From contig JAQBOH010000033.1 of the NCBI GenBank assembly GCA_028288125.1, positions 1 to 64,000 on the forward strand: a stretch of DNA of 64,000 nt, written 5' to 3'. The DNA comes from Mucilaginibacter sp. (GTDB lineage Bacteria > Bacteroidota > Bacteroidia > Sphingobacteriales > Sphingobacteriaceae). The notes beneath the pieces were generated by a model. The model was not told the origin of the DNA. It did no database searches and worked only from the letters and a program-made list of their open reading frames with translations. A program made the position numbers and the translations under genes. This document shows positions 16,962 through 25,265 of this stretch, one piece after another (positions within the stretch are counted from its first letter, which is position 1; each line of letters opens with the position of its first letter).

Positions 16962-18323
16962 TTAATGGGGCATAATGGAAAGCGCAATGCTAAAATAAAT
17001 GATAAGGCCGGTTACGTCCACAAGCGTTGCAACAAACGGGGCTGATGAGGCAGCAGGGTCGGCGCCAAGTTTTTTTAACACCAGCGGGAGCATTGAACCC
17101 GCCAATGAGCCCCATAAAACTACGCCAACCAGCGCAAAGCCCACTGTTATGGCTACCAGGAGCCAGTCACTTCCATATATCGAGCTGAACATGCTCCAAA
17201 TAGTTATCCGCAAAAAGCCTATTAAGCCCAATGTTATGCCCAGCATTAATCCCGAAATAATTTCGCGGCGCATAACCCGCCACCAATCAGCTACGGTTAA
17301 CTCGCCGAGCGCCATTGCCTGGATGATCAGGGTGGACGCCTGCGAGCCGCTGTTGCCGCCGCTTGAAATAATCAGGGGAAGGAAATAGGCCAGTACTACC
17401 CATCTGGCAATTTCATCACCAAAAAATGTCATGGCCGTAGCCGTTAACATTTCTCCTAAAAACAGGATAACCAGCCATCCCACACGCTTTTTTACCAATC
17501 TGAATAGGTTAATATCCAGGTAAGGTTCATCCAGCGCTTCGGTACCTCCTATTTTCTGGATGTCTTCGGTATATTCTTCATTTGCGATCCAGAGTATATC
17601 ATCTACTGTAACGATCCCCAACAGAATATTTTCGTCGTCGGTAACAGGCAGCGCCACGCGGTTATTCATTCTGAATATATTAATGGCCTCTTGTTGCGGG
17701 TCATTCACATTCAGCGATATTAGCCGGCTATCCATCAGCGTACTGATCTTTGTTTCGGGGCTTACCAACAATATCTCGCGTATCCGTATATCGTCCAGCA
17801 GTTCGCCGTTACTGTCAATTACATAAATGACGTCAATCGTCTCTGAATCCTTACCGTACTGGCGAATATGCGAAAGCACACGCTCAACGGTCCATGTTTT
17901 CTTTATGGCGATATAATCAGGGGTCATTAACCGGCCCACGCTGTCTTCCTTATAGCCAAGCAGCGACAGCGTTTCTTTACGGTCCTGGGGCGACAGGTGC
18001 AATATCAGCGTTTTAACCGCATCGCCATGAAGCTCGCTGAAAAAGGCAGTACGGTCATCCGGAGGAAGTTCGTTGATTATCCCGGCGACCCGCTGCCCGG
18101 AAAGTTTTTTGAATATTCGCTCCTGTGCAGGAAAATCCAGTATCCTAAACACATTCACGGCGCGGTTGAGCGATAGTGTTTCGATAAACAGGGGCCCGTG
18201 TTCAGGAAGTTCGCCAATCAGTTGTTCAACATCTGATATATTGAGGTTGTTCAGGTATTCCCGGAGTTGTTTTTCATCATGCTGCTCCAGCAATAGTTCT
18301 ATTTGTTCAACCATTTCTTCCAT
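16962..18323 (-). CDS. mgtE: Magnesium transporter MgtE
   Basis: 453 residues: N-terminal MgtE helical domain (about 1-125), two CBS domains (about 130-255), the connecting helix and five C-terminal membrane helices with the pore helices around SSGGNSGSQASTL (about 325) and APFVATLVDVTGLIIYF near the end. It carries Mg2+ into the cytoplasm; the cytosolic domains close the channel at high Mg2+. No Mg riboswitch was recognised upstream. Monocistronic. Confidence 0.94.
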   Translation of the reverse strand: MEEMVEQIELLLEQHDEKQLREYLNNLNISDVEQLIGELPEHGPLFIETLSLNRAVNVFRILDFPAQERIFKKLSGQRVAGIINELPPDDRTAFFSELHGDAVKTLILHLSPQDRKETLSLLGYKEDSVGRLMTPDYIAIKKTWTVERVLSHIRQYGKDSETIDVIYVIDSNGELLDDIRIREILLVSPETKISTLMDSRLISLNVNDPQQEAINIFRMNNRVALPVTDDENILLGIVTVDDILWIANEEYTEDIQKIGGTEALDEPYLDINLFRLVKKRVGWLVILFLGEMLTATAMTFFGDEIARWVVLAYFLPLIISSGGNSGSQASTLIIQAMALGELTVADWWRVMRREIISGLMLGITLGLIGFLRITIWSMFSSIYGSDWLLVAITVGFALVGVVLWGSLAGSMLPLVLKKLGADPAASSAPFVATLVDVTGLIIYFSIALSIMPH

Positions 18324-18420
18324 AAAGGCCTGTGTTTACATCGTTATTATTTTGATTACCATGCGATCGCCAAAGCCAAAAATCGTTTAATTTTCCAACT
18401 TACAGGCATTTTTTTTCTGT

Positions 18421-18428
18421 TATCTTTG
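18421..18428 (+). promoter_or_regulatory. -7 box upstream of ychF
   Basis: TATCTTTG is an exact TAnnTTTG match, 99 bp before the ychF ATG. The leader contains GC-rich repeat debris (CCCGCCAATTGGCGG). No clear -33 TTG at the standard distance. Confidence 0.5.
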
Positions 18429-18527
18429 CGGGATTTTAAGCCCGTCCCAACGTCCCCCGGAAGGGAGGGTTTTTTAAGTCTCCCGCCAATTGGCGGAGCA
18501 AATCAGAGGGGATTAAAACTGATATAA

Positions 18528-19628
18528 ATGGGTTTACAATGTGGTATAGTAGGTTTGCCGAATGTGGGCAAATCAACACTTTTTAATTGCTTATCAAATG
18601 CAAAGGCACAGGCAGCCAACTTTCCGTTTTGCACGATAGAGCCAAATGTGGGGGTAATCACTGTTCCGGATGAGCGTTTGACAAAGCTTACTGAAATAGT
18701 TAAGCCAAAAAACGTGGTGCCGAACGTTATTGAGATTGTTGACATAGCCGGACTGGTAAAAGGAGCCAGCAAAGGCGAAGGTTTGGGTAACCAGTTTTTA
18801 GCTAATATACGTTCTACAAACGCTATCATCCACGTTTTACGTTGTTTTGATAATGACAACGTGATCCATGTTGACGGCTCTGTTGATCCTATCCGCGACA
18901 AGGAGATCATCGATACCGAGCTTCAGCTTAAAGACCTTGATTCAGTTGAGAAAAAATTGCAGAAGGTAGAGAAGGCAGCCAAAACAGGTGATAAGGAAGC
19001 GAAAAAAGCGTACGATACTTTAACCGTTTACAAAAACCACCTGTTATCCGGTAAATCTGCCCGCACCGCGCCTGTTGCAGAAGAAGATAAGGAACACATA
19101 GCCGACATCTGGCTGCTTACCGCCAAACCGGTAATGTATGTTTGCAATGTAGATGAGGCGTCTGTCAATACCGGCAACGCCTATGTCGAAAAGGTAAAAG
19201 CGGCCGTAAAGGAGGAAAATGCTGAAGTTTTGGTGATCTCCGCGCAAATAGAATCTGAGATAGCCCAGCTTGAAACCTATGAAGAGCGCCAGATGTTCCT
19301 GGATGACCTCGGGCTGGCCGAATCAGGCGTAAACAAGCTGATAAAGGCCGCGTATAAATTGCTTAACCTGGCTACTTACTTTACCGCGGGTGTACAGGAA
19401 GTGCGTGCCTGGACCATTACCAAAGGTTTTACAGCACCACAGGCGGCAGGTGTTATCCATACTGATTTTGAAAAAGGCTTTATCCGCGCCGAAGTGATCA
19501 AATACGAAGATTTTGTAAAATTCAATGGCTCGGAAGCTGTCATAAAAGAAAATGGTAAGCTTGGCATCGAAGGCAAAACCTATATTGTGCAGGATGGCGA
19601 TGTGATGCATTTCAGGTTCAATGTTTAG
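18528..19628 (+). CDS. ychF: Redox-regulated ATPase YchF
   Basis: 366-residue Obg-family P-loop protein that prefers ATP. G1 motif GLPNVGKSTLFN at residues 8-19, G3 DIAGLVKGASKGEG (about 67-80), the non-canonical G4 region YVCNVDE, then a coiled coil and the C-terminal TGS domain. It binds ribosomes and affects stress responses in other bacteria. Own promoter; simple tandem repeats follow the stop. Confidence 0.95.
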   Translation: MGLQCGIVGLPNVGKSTLFNCLSNAKAQAANFPFCTIEPNVGVITVPDERLTKLTEIVKPKNVVPNVIEIVDIAGLVKGASKGEGLGNQFLANIRSTNAIIHVLRCFDNDNVIHVDGSVDPIRDKEIIDTELQLKDLDSVEKKLQKVEKAAKTGDKEAKKAYDTLTVYKNHLLSGKSARTAPVAEEDKEHIADIWLLTAKPVMYVCNVDEASVNTGNAYVEKVKAAVKEENAEVLVISAQIESEIAQLETYEERQMFLDDLGLAESGVNKLIKAAYKLLNLATYFTAGVQEVRAWTITKGFTAPQAAGVIHTDFEKGFIRAEVIKYEDFVKFNGSEAVIKENGKLGIEGKTYIVQDGDVMHFRFNV

Positions 19629-19639
19629 CGGGTTAGATT

Positions 19640-19667
19640 CAAGAGCCAAGAAGCAAGAGCCAAGAAG
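19640..19667. repeat. Tandem 14-mer CAAGAGCCAAGAAG x2
   Basis: Two exact copies followed by a partial CAAGAA, just downstream of ychF. The motif resembles the arms of the larger inverted repeat at 38647-38783. Confidence 0.7.
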
Positions 19668-19745
19668 CAAGAAATAAAAAGCAGGAAATTAACATATACA
19701 TAGATTTATCTTATTTATAGCTAAATAGCTTTCTTGTAAATCAAT

Positions 19746-20936
19746 ATGAAGAAATTTCTTTCAGTCATATTATCGGTTATTATCTTCATAAGCCTCCCTG
19801 CTTTTTCATATAAAAAACCTTTAACAAAAAGGTACGATATAGAAAAAGCTGCCGGGAAAGTCTTAAAAAAACAGATTTTAGCCGAGGCTGCCTGGGCCAT
19901 GAAACAGGAACCCATTACTGTAACTGCTTCTTTTAGCACCAGGAGCGCGGGGGGTAACCATGATTTCTTTTCGGAGGCCGATTATTTTTGGCCCGACCCT
20001 AAAAACCCGGACGGCCCTTATATAAACAGGGATGGGCTGACCAACCCGGCCAATTTTGTTGAGCACAGAAAAGCAATGATCCGCCTGAGCAAGATCATTG
20101 GCGCTTTGGCTTCGGCTTACAAAATAACCGGCGACGAAAAATACGTGAGGCAAGCCGTGGTTCATTTGAAAGCCTGGTTCATCAATCCCGAAACCCTGAT
20201 GAACCCCAACCTGTTGTATGCACAAGCTGTAAAGGGGCAATTTACCGGACGCAACTACGGCATAATAGATACTATTCACTTAATGGAGGTCGCGCAGGGA
20301 ATCATTGTAATGGAAGGCGCCAAAGCGCTTGACCCGGAAACTTTAACAGGCTTGAAAAACTGGTTTGCCGAATATATTAACTGGCTGACAACCAGCAAGC
20401 CGGGCATACAGGAAAAGGTAACCAAAAATAACCATTCAACCTGCTGGGCCATGCAGGTAGCTTCATTCGCTAAATTTTGCGATAACGAGGTGTTGCTTGA
20501 TTCTTTGAGGATAAGGTACAAAACTGTTTTACTGCCTGCTCAAATGGCTGCGGACGGAAGTCTCCCGTTAGAAATGTCGCGCACAAAGCCTTACGGCTAT
20601 TCCATTTTTAATTTAGACGCTATGACCATGCTTTGCCAGATATTGTCGACTCCAAATGATAATTTGTGGGATTTTGAAACGCCGGATGGCAAGTCAATAA
20701 AAAAAGGCATAAGTTTCCTTTATCCTTTTGTACAGGACAAAAGTAAATGGACTTTAAAGCCGGACGTAATGTATTGGGAAAACTGGCCGGTGGCGCAACC
20801 GTTCCTTTTATTCGGTGCTGATGCTTACCATGAAAACGCGTGGTTTACAACATGGGAGAAGCTTGACCATAACCCTCAGGGGGAGGAAGTGATCAGGAAT
20901 TTACCTGTCCGCCATCCGTTGATCTGGTTTAATTAA
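19746..20936 (+). CDS. Alginate lyase family protein, secreted
   Basis: 396 residues with a signal peptide (KKFLSVILSVIIFISLPAFS). The helical toroid of the alginate-lyase (PL5-like, PF05426) family is indicated by EADYFWPDP, FVEHRKAMIRLSKIIGALA and the active-site block KNNHSTCWAMQ (about 229-239), with the Asn-His pair expected of the family. It would cleave uronic-acid polysaccharides in the periplasm. No SusCD or other polysaccharide genes are nearby, so substrate is uncertain. Confidence 0.85.
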   Translation: MKKFLSVILSVIIFISLPAFSYKKPLTKRYDIEKAAGKVLKKQILAEAAWAMKQEPITVTASFSTRSAGGNHDFFSEADYFWPDPKNPDGPYINRDGLTNPANFVEHRKAMIRLSKIIGALASAYKITGDEKYVRQAVVHLKAWFINPETLMNPNLLYAQAVKGQFTGRNYGIIDTIHLMEVAQGIIVMEGAKALDPETLTGLKNWFAEYINWLTTSKPGIQEKVTKNNHSTCWAMQVASFAKFCDNEVLLDSLRIRYKTVLLPAQMAADGSLPLEMSRTKPYGYSIFNLDAMTMLCQILSTPNDNLWDFETPDGKSIKKGISFLYPFVQDKSKWTLKPDVMYWENWPVAQPFLLFGADAYHENAWFTTWEKLDHNPQGEEVIRNLPVRHPLIWFN

Positions 20937-20965
20937 CTTGAGCTTACACAAACGCGGAAATAAGT

Positions 20966-20973
20966 TATATTTG
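20966..20973 (+). promoter_or_regulatory. -7 box of tRNA-Arg
   Basis: TATATTTG, an exact TAnnTTTG match 12 bp before the first base of the mature tRNA. A TTG lies 25 bp further upstream, slightly beyond the usual spacing. Confidence 0.7.
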
Positions 20974-20985
20974 CACGAAATTATT

Positions 20986-21057
20986 GCTCCCGTAGTTCAA
21001 CGGATAGAATTATGGTTTCCGGTACCATCGATATGAGTTCGAATCTCGTCGGGAGCA
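20986..21057 (+). tRNA. tRNA-Arg, anticodon CCG
   Basis: Folded by eye: acceptor GCTCCCG/CGGGAGC, D-arm GTTC/GAAT, anticodon arm ATGGT/ACCAT with loop TTCCGGT (anticodon CCG, codon CGG), T-arm ATGAG/CTCGT with loop TTCGAAT, discriminator A. All stems pair (wobbles in the D and T arms). 72 nt; CCA is not encoded. Own promoter and terminator, so it is a single-gene unit. Confidence 0.96.
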
Positions 21058-21067
21058 CTTTGAAAAT

Positions 21068-21093
21068 CCCGGTCTATTTTGGCCGGGTTTTTT
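21068..21093 (+). terminator. Intrinsic terminator of tRNA-Arg
   Basis: CCCGG, loop, CCGGG followed by seven T residues, beginning 11 bp after the tRNA. Confidence 0.85.
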
Positions 21094-21177
21094 ATGGCTT
21101 ATGGTGGTGTTCCAATTTCTGAGAGATGAACACATTGAACATCTTAAACGCACTGAACACGCAATCCCTTTAGCCCC

Positions 21178-22719
21178 TTATTCTTTCTTTACCACACTGT
21201 CCTTTATAAAAAAAACAGCCATCAGCGCCGCTAAAAACCCAAGCGCGGCGGATAGTTTTAATATTTTTTGATAAGCGCTGATAAAACCGGCGTGATACAA
21301 TTTTTCGATTCTTTGCTTTTGAGAAATATTTATAATGCCGGGTACCTTTGCATTGCCCAGGTTAGCCGATTCGGCAACCACCGCCTGTTTTTCCTTTGCG
21401 CTGATGGGGACATTTTTTATTTCAGCCTGCAATACGCCCGAAAAGAATAAAACCGCTAATGCCCCGAATATCGCATTGGCGAACACGTTTGCAATGCGTG
21501 TTAAGGCATTATTGACCCCCGAAGCCGTGCCCGAAAAATGATCGCTCACCGACCCCATTACAGTGGCTGTAAGCGGTGCCACAGTAAATGACATGCCCAA
21601 TCCAAATACGATGATGCCCGGAAAAAAAGTGGTCCAGTAATCTGACGGGCCGCTTGTTTGTTTTACAAACGATAGGACAAGCAGTCCTGCCCCGGCTAGC
21701 GACGGGCCTAATATCAGTAACCGTCGGGGGCCATATTTGTCGGCAAGGCCGCCGGCAAACCGCGCAATGGCAACCATTAAGACAGTAAAAGGTAAGAATG
21801 TAAGTCCTGATTGCAGCTGGCTGTAGCCCTGCACCTGTACCAGGTTCAGCGACAGGAACAGCATACCCGAACCCAAACCGGCATACAGGAAAAAAGTGAG
21901 CAGGTTGGCTCCGCTAAAGGTTAGGTTGCTAAACAATTGCAAGGGCATCATCGGATGCCTGCTTTTGCGTTGGATAACAATAAAAGCGATAAAAAATAAT
22001 ACGCCCGCCCCCAGCGAACAAATAACCTGCATACTACCCCAGCCAACTGCAGGTACGCGCAGAAAACCAAAGGTGAGCAGGGCCAGTCCAAGAGCAATTG
22101 TAATAGCTCCGGGAATATCAACAGCTTTGTCGACGTCTGTGTCGCGGCTTTCGGGTACTTGAAACCAAAGAATAATTAACGCTGCCAGGCCGATGGGCAC
22201 ATTGATAAAAAAGATAAAGCGCCACAAGCCGGCATCAGCCAAAGCACCGCCCAAAACAGGGCCGCCCATTGTGACTATCGTCGTAACCGCCGACCAGGTT
22301 CCTATCGCTCTTCCCCGCTCCTTTTCGTTAATAGAGGACGAGATCAGCGATAAGCTTCCCGGTATCATCAATGCCCCGCCAATACCCTGTACGATCCTGA
22401 AAGCGATCAAATAGATTATGCCCGGCGCCATCCCGCAGGCTGCTGAACCTGCAATAAAAATGACAATACCTGCCATGAATATCTTTTTCCGGCCCAGTTT
22501 ATCGCCTAAAGATCCGCCAATTAGGATAAGCGAAGCCAGCATCAATAGGTAAGCATTCAACAGCCAAAAAAGATCGGTACCTGTTGCGTTGAGGCTTTTC
22601 TGCAGCGACGGCAGCACAACATTCAATGCGGTAGCATCAATAAAAGCCATCGCCGAAGCCAGGATGGCCGAAACCATTATCCATTTGCCTTTTGCACTGC
22701 CGAGCGGGTATGTTGCCAT
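21178..22719 (-). CDS. MFS transporter, DHA2 drug-export family
   Basis: 513 residues with about 14 membrane helices, the layout of EmrB/QacA-type proton antiporters. Visible motifs: GGSLGDKLGRKKIFMAG (motif A, about 67-83), GAALMIPGSLSLI-like motif B/C region (about 113), and GPVLGGALAD (motif C, about 152). It should export hydrophobic drugs or metabolites. No EmrA-type adaptor or regulator is adjacent. A REP palindrome lies between it and the transposase. Confidence 0.9.
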   Translation of the reverse strand: MATYPLGSAKGKWIMVSAILASAMAFIDATALNVVLPSLQKSLNATGTDLFWLLNAYLLMLASLILIGGSLGDKLGRKKIFMAGIVIFIAGSAACGMAPGIIYLIAFRIVQGIGGALMIPGSLSLISSSINEKERGRAIGTWSAVTTIVTMGGPVLGGALADAGLWRFIFFINVPIGLAALIILWFQVPESRDTDVDKAVDIPGAITIALGLALLTFGFLRVPAVGWGSMQVICSLGAGVLFFIAFIVIQRKSRHPMMPLQLFSNLTFSGANLLTFFLYAGLGSGMLFLSLNLVQVQGYSQLQSGLTFLPFTVLMVAIARFAGGLADKYGPRRLLILGPSLAGAGLLVLSFVKQTSGPSDYWTTFFPGIIVFGLGMSFTVAPLTATVMGSVSDHFSGTASGVNNALTRIANVFANAIFGALAVLFFSGVLQAEIKNVPISAKEKQAVVAESANLGNAKVPGIINISQKQRIEKLYHAGFISAYQKILKLSAALGFLAALMAVFFIKDSVVKKE

Positions 22720-22749
22720 GGAACCTGATATGATCGAATACGAAGAATT

Positions 22750-22782
22750 AAACTTACGAAGTTTTAAAAACTTCGTAAGTTT
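22750..22782. repeat. REP-like palindrome, copy 2
   Basis: Perfect 15-bp arms with loop TAA. The RAYT stop codon TAA (22784-22786) begins one base beyond it. Confidence 0.88.
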
Positions 22783-22783
22783 T

Positions 22784-23329
22784 TTACAGCCTTAAAAATT
22801 TATTTAATTCGGGTTCATTCAAATCTGCTTTATGATGCTCTATAAAGCTATCTAATCCACCAAACCATTCTAATACCCCCTGCTTGTTTAGCGAGGTTCC
22901 CTTTTCTGATAAATATGCAGAATAGGACGAATATTTATAATCCTCCATGTTGTTAACAAGTCCGGCAACAACGGGATTTTTATGGATATAAGTAATAATG
23001 CTTGTATAATAACTGTCCGAAACAATCTCAGACACTTTAAACCTGCCTTGAAATAAACTTCCTACCCTATGATATTTCTTGTTTATTGCTTTTGAATAAG
23101 AAATGAAGAAATTCTTTATCCCTTTTTCAAAAAGTGTTTCCTCATTTATTCTGATAAAAAAATGAAAGTGATTCGGCATTAAACAATGGGAATATGTGTC
23201 GCAATACGGTGATACATATTTTTTAAATTGACTCAGGAAATAATTGTAGTTGTCGTCTTCAAAGAAGATCAATTCTTTATTATTGCCTCTGTTGTAAAGA
23301 TGATAATAGCTATCAGAATAAACTTTCAT
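22784..23329 (-). CDS. REP-associated tyrosine transposase (RAYT, Y1_Tnp)
   Basis: 181 residues of the IS200-like HUH single-strand transposase fold. The opening YHLYNRGNNKELIF, the HUH motif MPNHFHFFI (about 51-59) and a tyrosine in NFFISYSKAINKKYHRVGSLFQGRFK (split here; Tyr about 79) are the RAYT hallmarks. It should nick single-stranded REP hairpins. Complete and uninterrupted, so possibly active. Confidence 0.9.
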   Translation of the reverse strand: MKVYSDSYYHLYNRGNNKELIFFEDDNYNYFLSQFKKYVSPYCDTYSHCLMPNHFHFFIRINEETLFEKGIKNFFISYSKAINKKYHRVGSLFQGRFKVSEIVSDSYYTSIITYIHKNPVVAGLVNNMEDYKYSSYSAYLSEKGTSLNKQGVLEWFGGLDSFIEHHKADLNEPELNKFLRL

Positions 23330-23351
23330 TCAATAAACTTAATGCAGAAAC

Positions 23352-23384
23352 AAACTTACGAAGTTTTAAAAACTTCGTAAGTTT
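23352..23384. repeat. REP-like palindrome, copy 3
   Basis: Same arms as copies 1 and 2, loop TAA. The ggt reading frame runs into this palindrome and takes its last six codons and stop from it. Confidence 0.88.
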
Positions 23385-25108
23385 TCGCGTGTCACCACCC
23401 TGCCGCTTCCCCGTCCTTCCGGCTTTCTGATGCGCCGAAGTAAACTTTTTTGAATGGGGTCAAAACGGATGGCCTGGTAACCGCCATAGCTGCCCGGGAT
23501 TTGAAATCCTATCTTATGCCCCATATACATCAGGCTGCGTATCGTTTCGTATGGGAAACCCGATTCCAGGTAGACCATCCCCACGCCCTGCATTTTTTCG
23601 CCGGTAGGTTCCGATGAGCCCTGGTGGTCTATTCGCGGCGCGTCGCCGGCCTCCTGCGCGTTCATACCAAAGTCGATCATGTTCATTAGTATCTCAACAT
23701 GCCCCAGGGGCTGAAAGCTGCCGCCCATTACACCAAAGCTCATATACGGCTTGCCACCCTTAGTTACAAACGCCGGGATAATGGTATGGAATGGCCGCTT
23801 GTGCGGCGCGTATGTATTGTTTTGTCCTTCCTCCAGCGTGTACAACTGTCCGCGGTCCTGCAGGGTAAAACCCAAACCGTCAGGCGCCATGCCCGATCCG
23901 TAGCCGCGGTAATTGCTCTGGATAAGCGACACCATATTGCCGTCGCCATCAGCCACGGTAAGGTAAATGGTATCCCCGTCCTTTAACGCGGGATTGCCGG
24001 CTTCATAACTCGCCGAAGCCTTGTGCGGATTGATCAGCTTGCGGCGTTCCGCGGCGTATGATTTGGAAATCAGTTCCTTAACCGGAATTTTGGCAAATTC
24101 CGGGTCGGCGTAATATTTGGCGCGGTCTTCAAAGGCCAGTTTTTTAGCTTCCACAAATAAATGGATGTGTTCCGGGCTGCCCCAGGTTATCTTACTAAAA
24201 TCAAAACCTTCCAGTATGTTCAGCATTTGCAGGGTACATATCCCCTGCCCGTTGGGTGGCAGTTCCCAAACATCATAGCCGCGGTAGTTGGTGCTCACAG
24301 GTTCAACCCAAGTCGAAGTGTGGTCGGCCATGTCGCGGTACGATAAAAACCCGCCGTTCTTTTTCATAAACGCGTCAATGGTGCGCGCTATATCGCCTTT
24401 ATAAAAAGCATCGCGACCGCCTTTTGCAATTTTCTCAAGCGTATTAGCCAGGTCGGGGTTGGTGCGGATATCGCCCCGGCCGGGTATTTTGCCGCCCGGG
24501 TTATACAGTTCAACAATATTGGGGTACTTGCCATAAATGACCTTTATGTTTTTCAACGAGCCCGCTGCCTCGTCAGCCACAGGGAAACCATTGCGCGCGT
24601 AACCAATCGCATATGACAATACCCGGTCCATCGGCATCTTGCCGAAGCGGCCATGCAGTGTAAACCAGCCATCAATGCAGCCCGGCACGTTTACCGGCAG
24701 CGGGCCAAGCGCGGGGATATATTTTATTCCACGTTTTTTAAATTCTTCAAGTGTCAGGCTGTACGGCGAGCGGCCGGAACCATTCAGGCCAATCAGCTTG
24801 CCGGTTTTGGCTTCGTAAACAATCGCGAAAATATCGCCGCCTATGCCATTTACATGCGGTTCAACCACACCCAGTACGGCATTGGCAGCTATGGCAGCGT
24901 CAACGGCTGAGCCGCCGTGTTTCAGCACGTCAATAGCAGCCTGCGTGGCAAGCGGCTGGCTGGTACAAGCCATACCATGCTGCGCCATTACTTCACTGCG
25001 GGTTGCGAAAGTTTTGCCGAACGGTCTGTCCTGGGCCTTTAAAAAAACGGGAGCGAATAGTAAAAGGCCAAAAATGAGGCGGCAGGGGTTGGAGCGTTTT
25101 AATTTCAT
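23366..25108 (-). CDS. ggt: Gamma-glutamyltransferase
   Basis: 580 residues, periplasmic Ntn-hydrolase that transfers or hydrolyses the gamma-glutamyl group of glutathione. I start at ATG 25108, which gives a signal peptide (CRLIFGLLLFAPVFLKAQ); the track start adds 33 unlikely residues. Motifs: GGSAVDAAIAANAVLGVVEPH, GIGGD, and the self-cleavage site DGDTIYLTVADGDGN, where the usual TTH is TIY, as in some YwrD-like members. The C-terminus ENLRSF and stop are encoded by a REP palindrome, so the native end may have been replaced. Confidence 0.88.
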   Translation of the reverse strand: MKLKRSNPCRLIFGLLLFAPVFLKAQDRPFGKTFATRSEVMAQHGMACTSQPLATQAAIDVLKHGGSAVDAAIAANAVLGVVEPHVNGIGGDIFAIVYEAKTGKLIGLNGSGRSPYSLTLEEFKKRGIKYIPALGPLPVNVPGCIDGWFTLHGRFGKMPMDRVLSYAIGYARNGFPVADEAAGSLKNIKVIYGKYPNIVELYNPGGKIPGRGDIRTNPDLANTLEKIAKGGRDAFYKGDIARTIDAFMKKNGGFLSYRDMADHTSTWVEPVSTNYRGYDVWELPPNGQGICTLQMLNILEGFDFSKITWGSPEHIHLFVEAKKLAFEDRAKYYADPEFAKIPVKELISKSYAAERRKLINPHKASASYEAGNPALKDGDTIYLTVADGDGNMVSLIQSNYRGYGSGMAPDGLGFTLQDRGQLYTLEEGQNNTYAPHKRPFHTIIPAFVTKGGKPYMSFGVMGGSFQPLGHVEILMNMIDFGMNAQEAGDAPRIDHQGSSEPTGEKMQGVGMVYLESGFPYETIRSLMYMGHKIGFQIPGSYGGYQAIRFDPIQKSLLRRIRKPEGRGSGRVVTRENLRSF

Positions 25109-25206
25109 AATTATAAGGGGGTTATAGAAAGCTAACTTACCGATTATTAATAAATTATCAATGTCGCTCGTATATTTACTCACCCCGACTACGCTACGCT
25201 CGACCA

Positions 25207-25234
25207 CCCTCTCTACCGCAAGCGGTAAAGAGGG
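25207..25234. terminator. Hairpin between acetamidase and ggt genes
   Basis: CCCTCTCTACCGC, loop AA, GCGGTAAAGAGGG: a long GC-rich stem lying between two minus-strand genes. There is no T tract on the minus side, so a repeat relic rather than a true terminator is possible. Confidence 0.5.
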
Positions 25235-25265
25235 GAAATAAGAGAATAAATTTATTTTTATTGAA

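Larger units (their letters stand above)
22750..23384. mobile_element. RAYT transposase cassette flanked by palindromes
   Basis: The cassette is palindrome (22750-22782), RAYT gene on the minus strand, palindrome (23352-23384). Both palindromes have the same 15-bp arms AAACTTACGAAGTTT/AAACTTCGTAAGTTT with AT-rich loops. This is the arrangement of REP-associated tyrosine transposases, whose genes lie between the REP palindromes they are thought to move. Other copies of the palindrome at 562-594 and 39817-39849 have no transposase. Confidence 0.8.

Noticed and set aside
19746-20936. Polysaccharide utilisation locus around the alginate-lyase-like gene
   Set aside because: No SusC/SusD, sigma factor or further glycan enzymes nearby.
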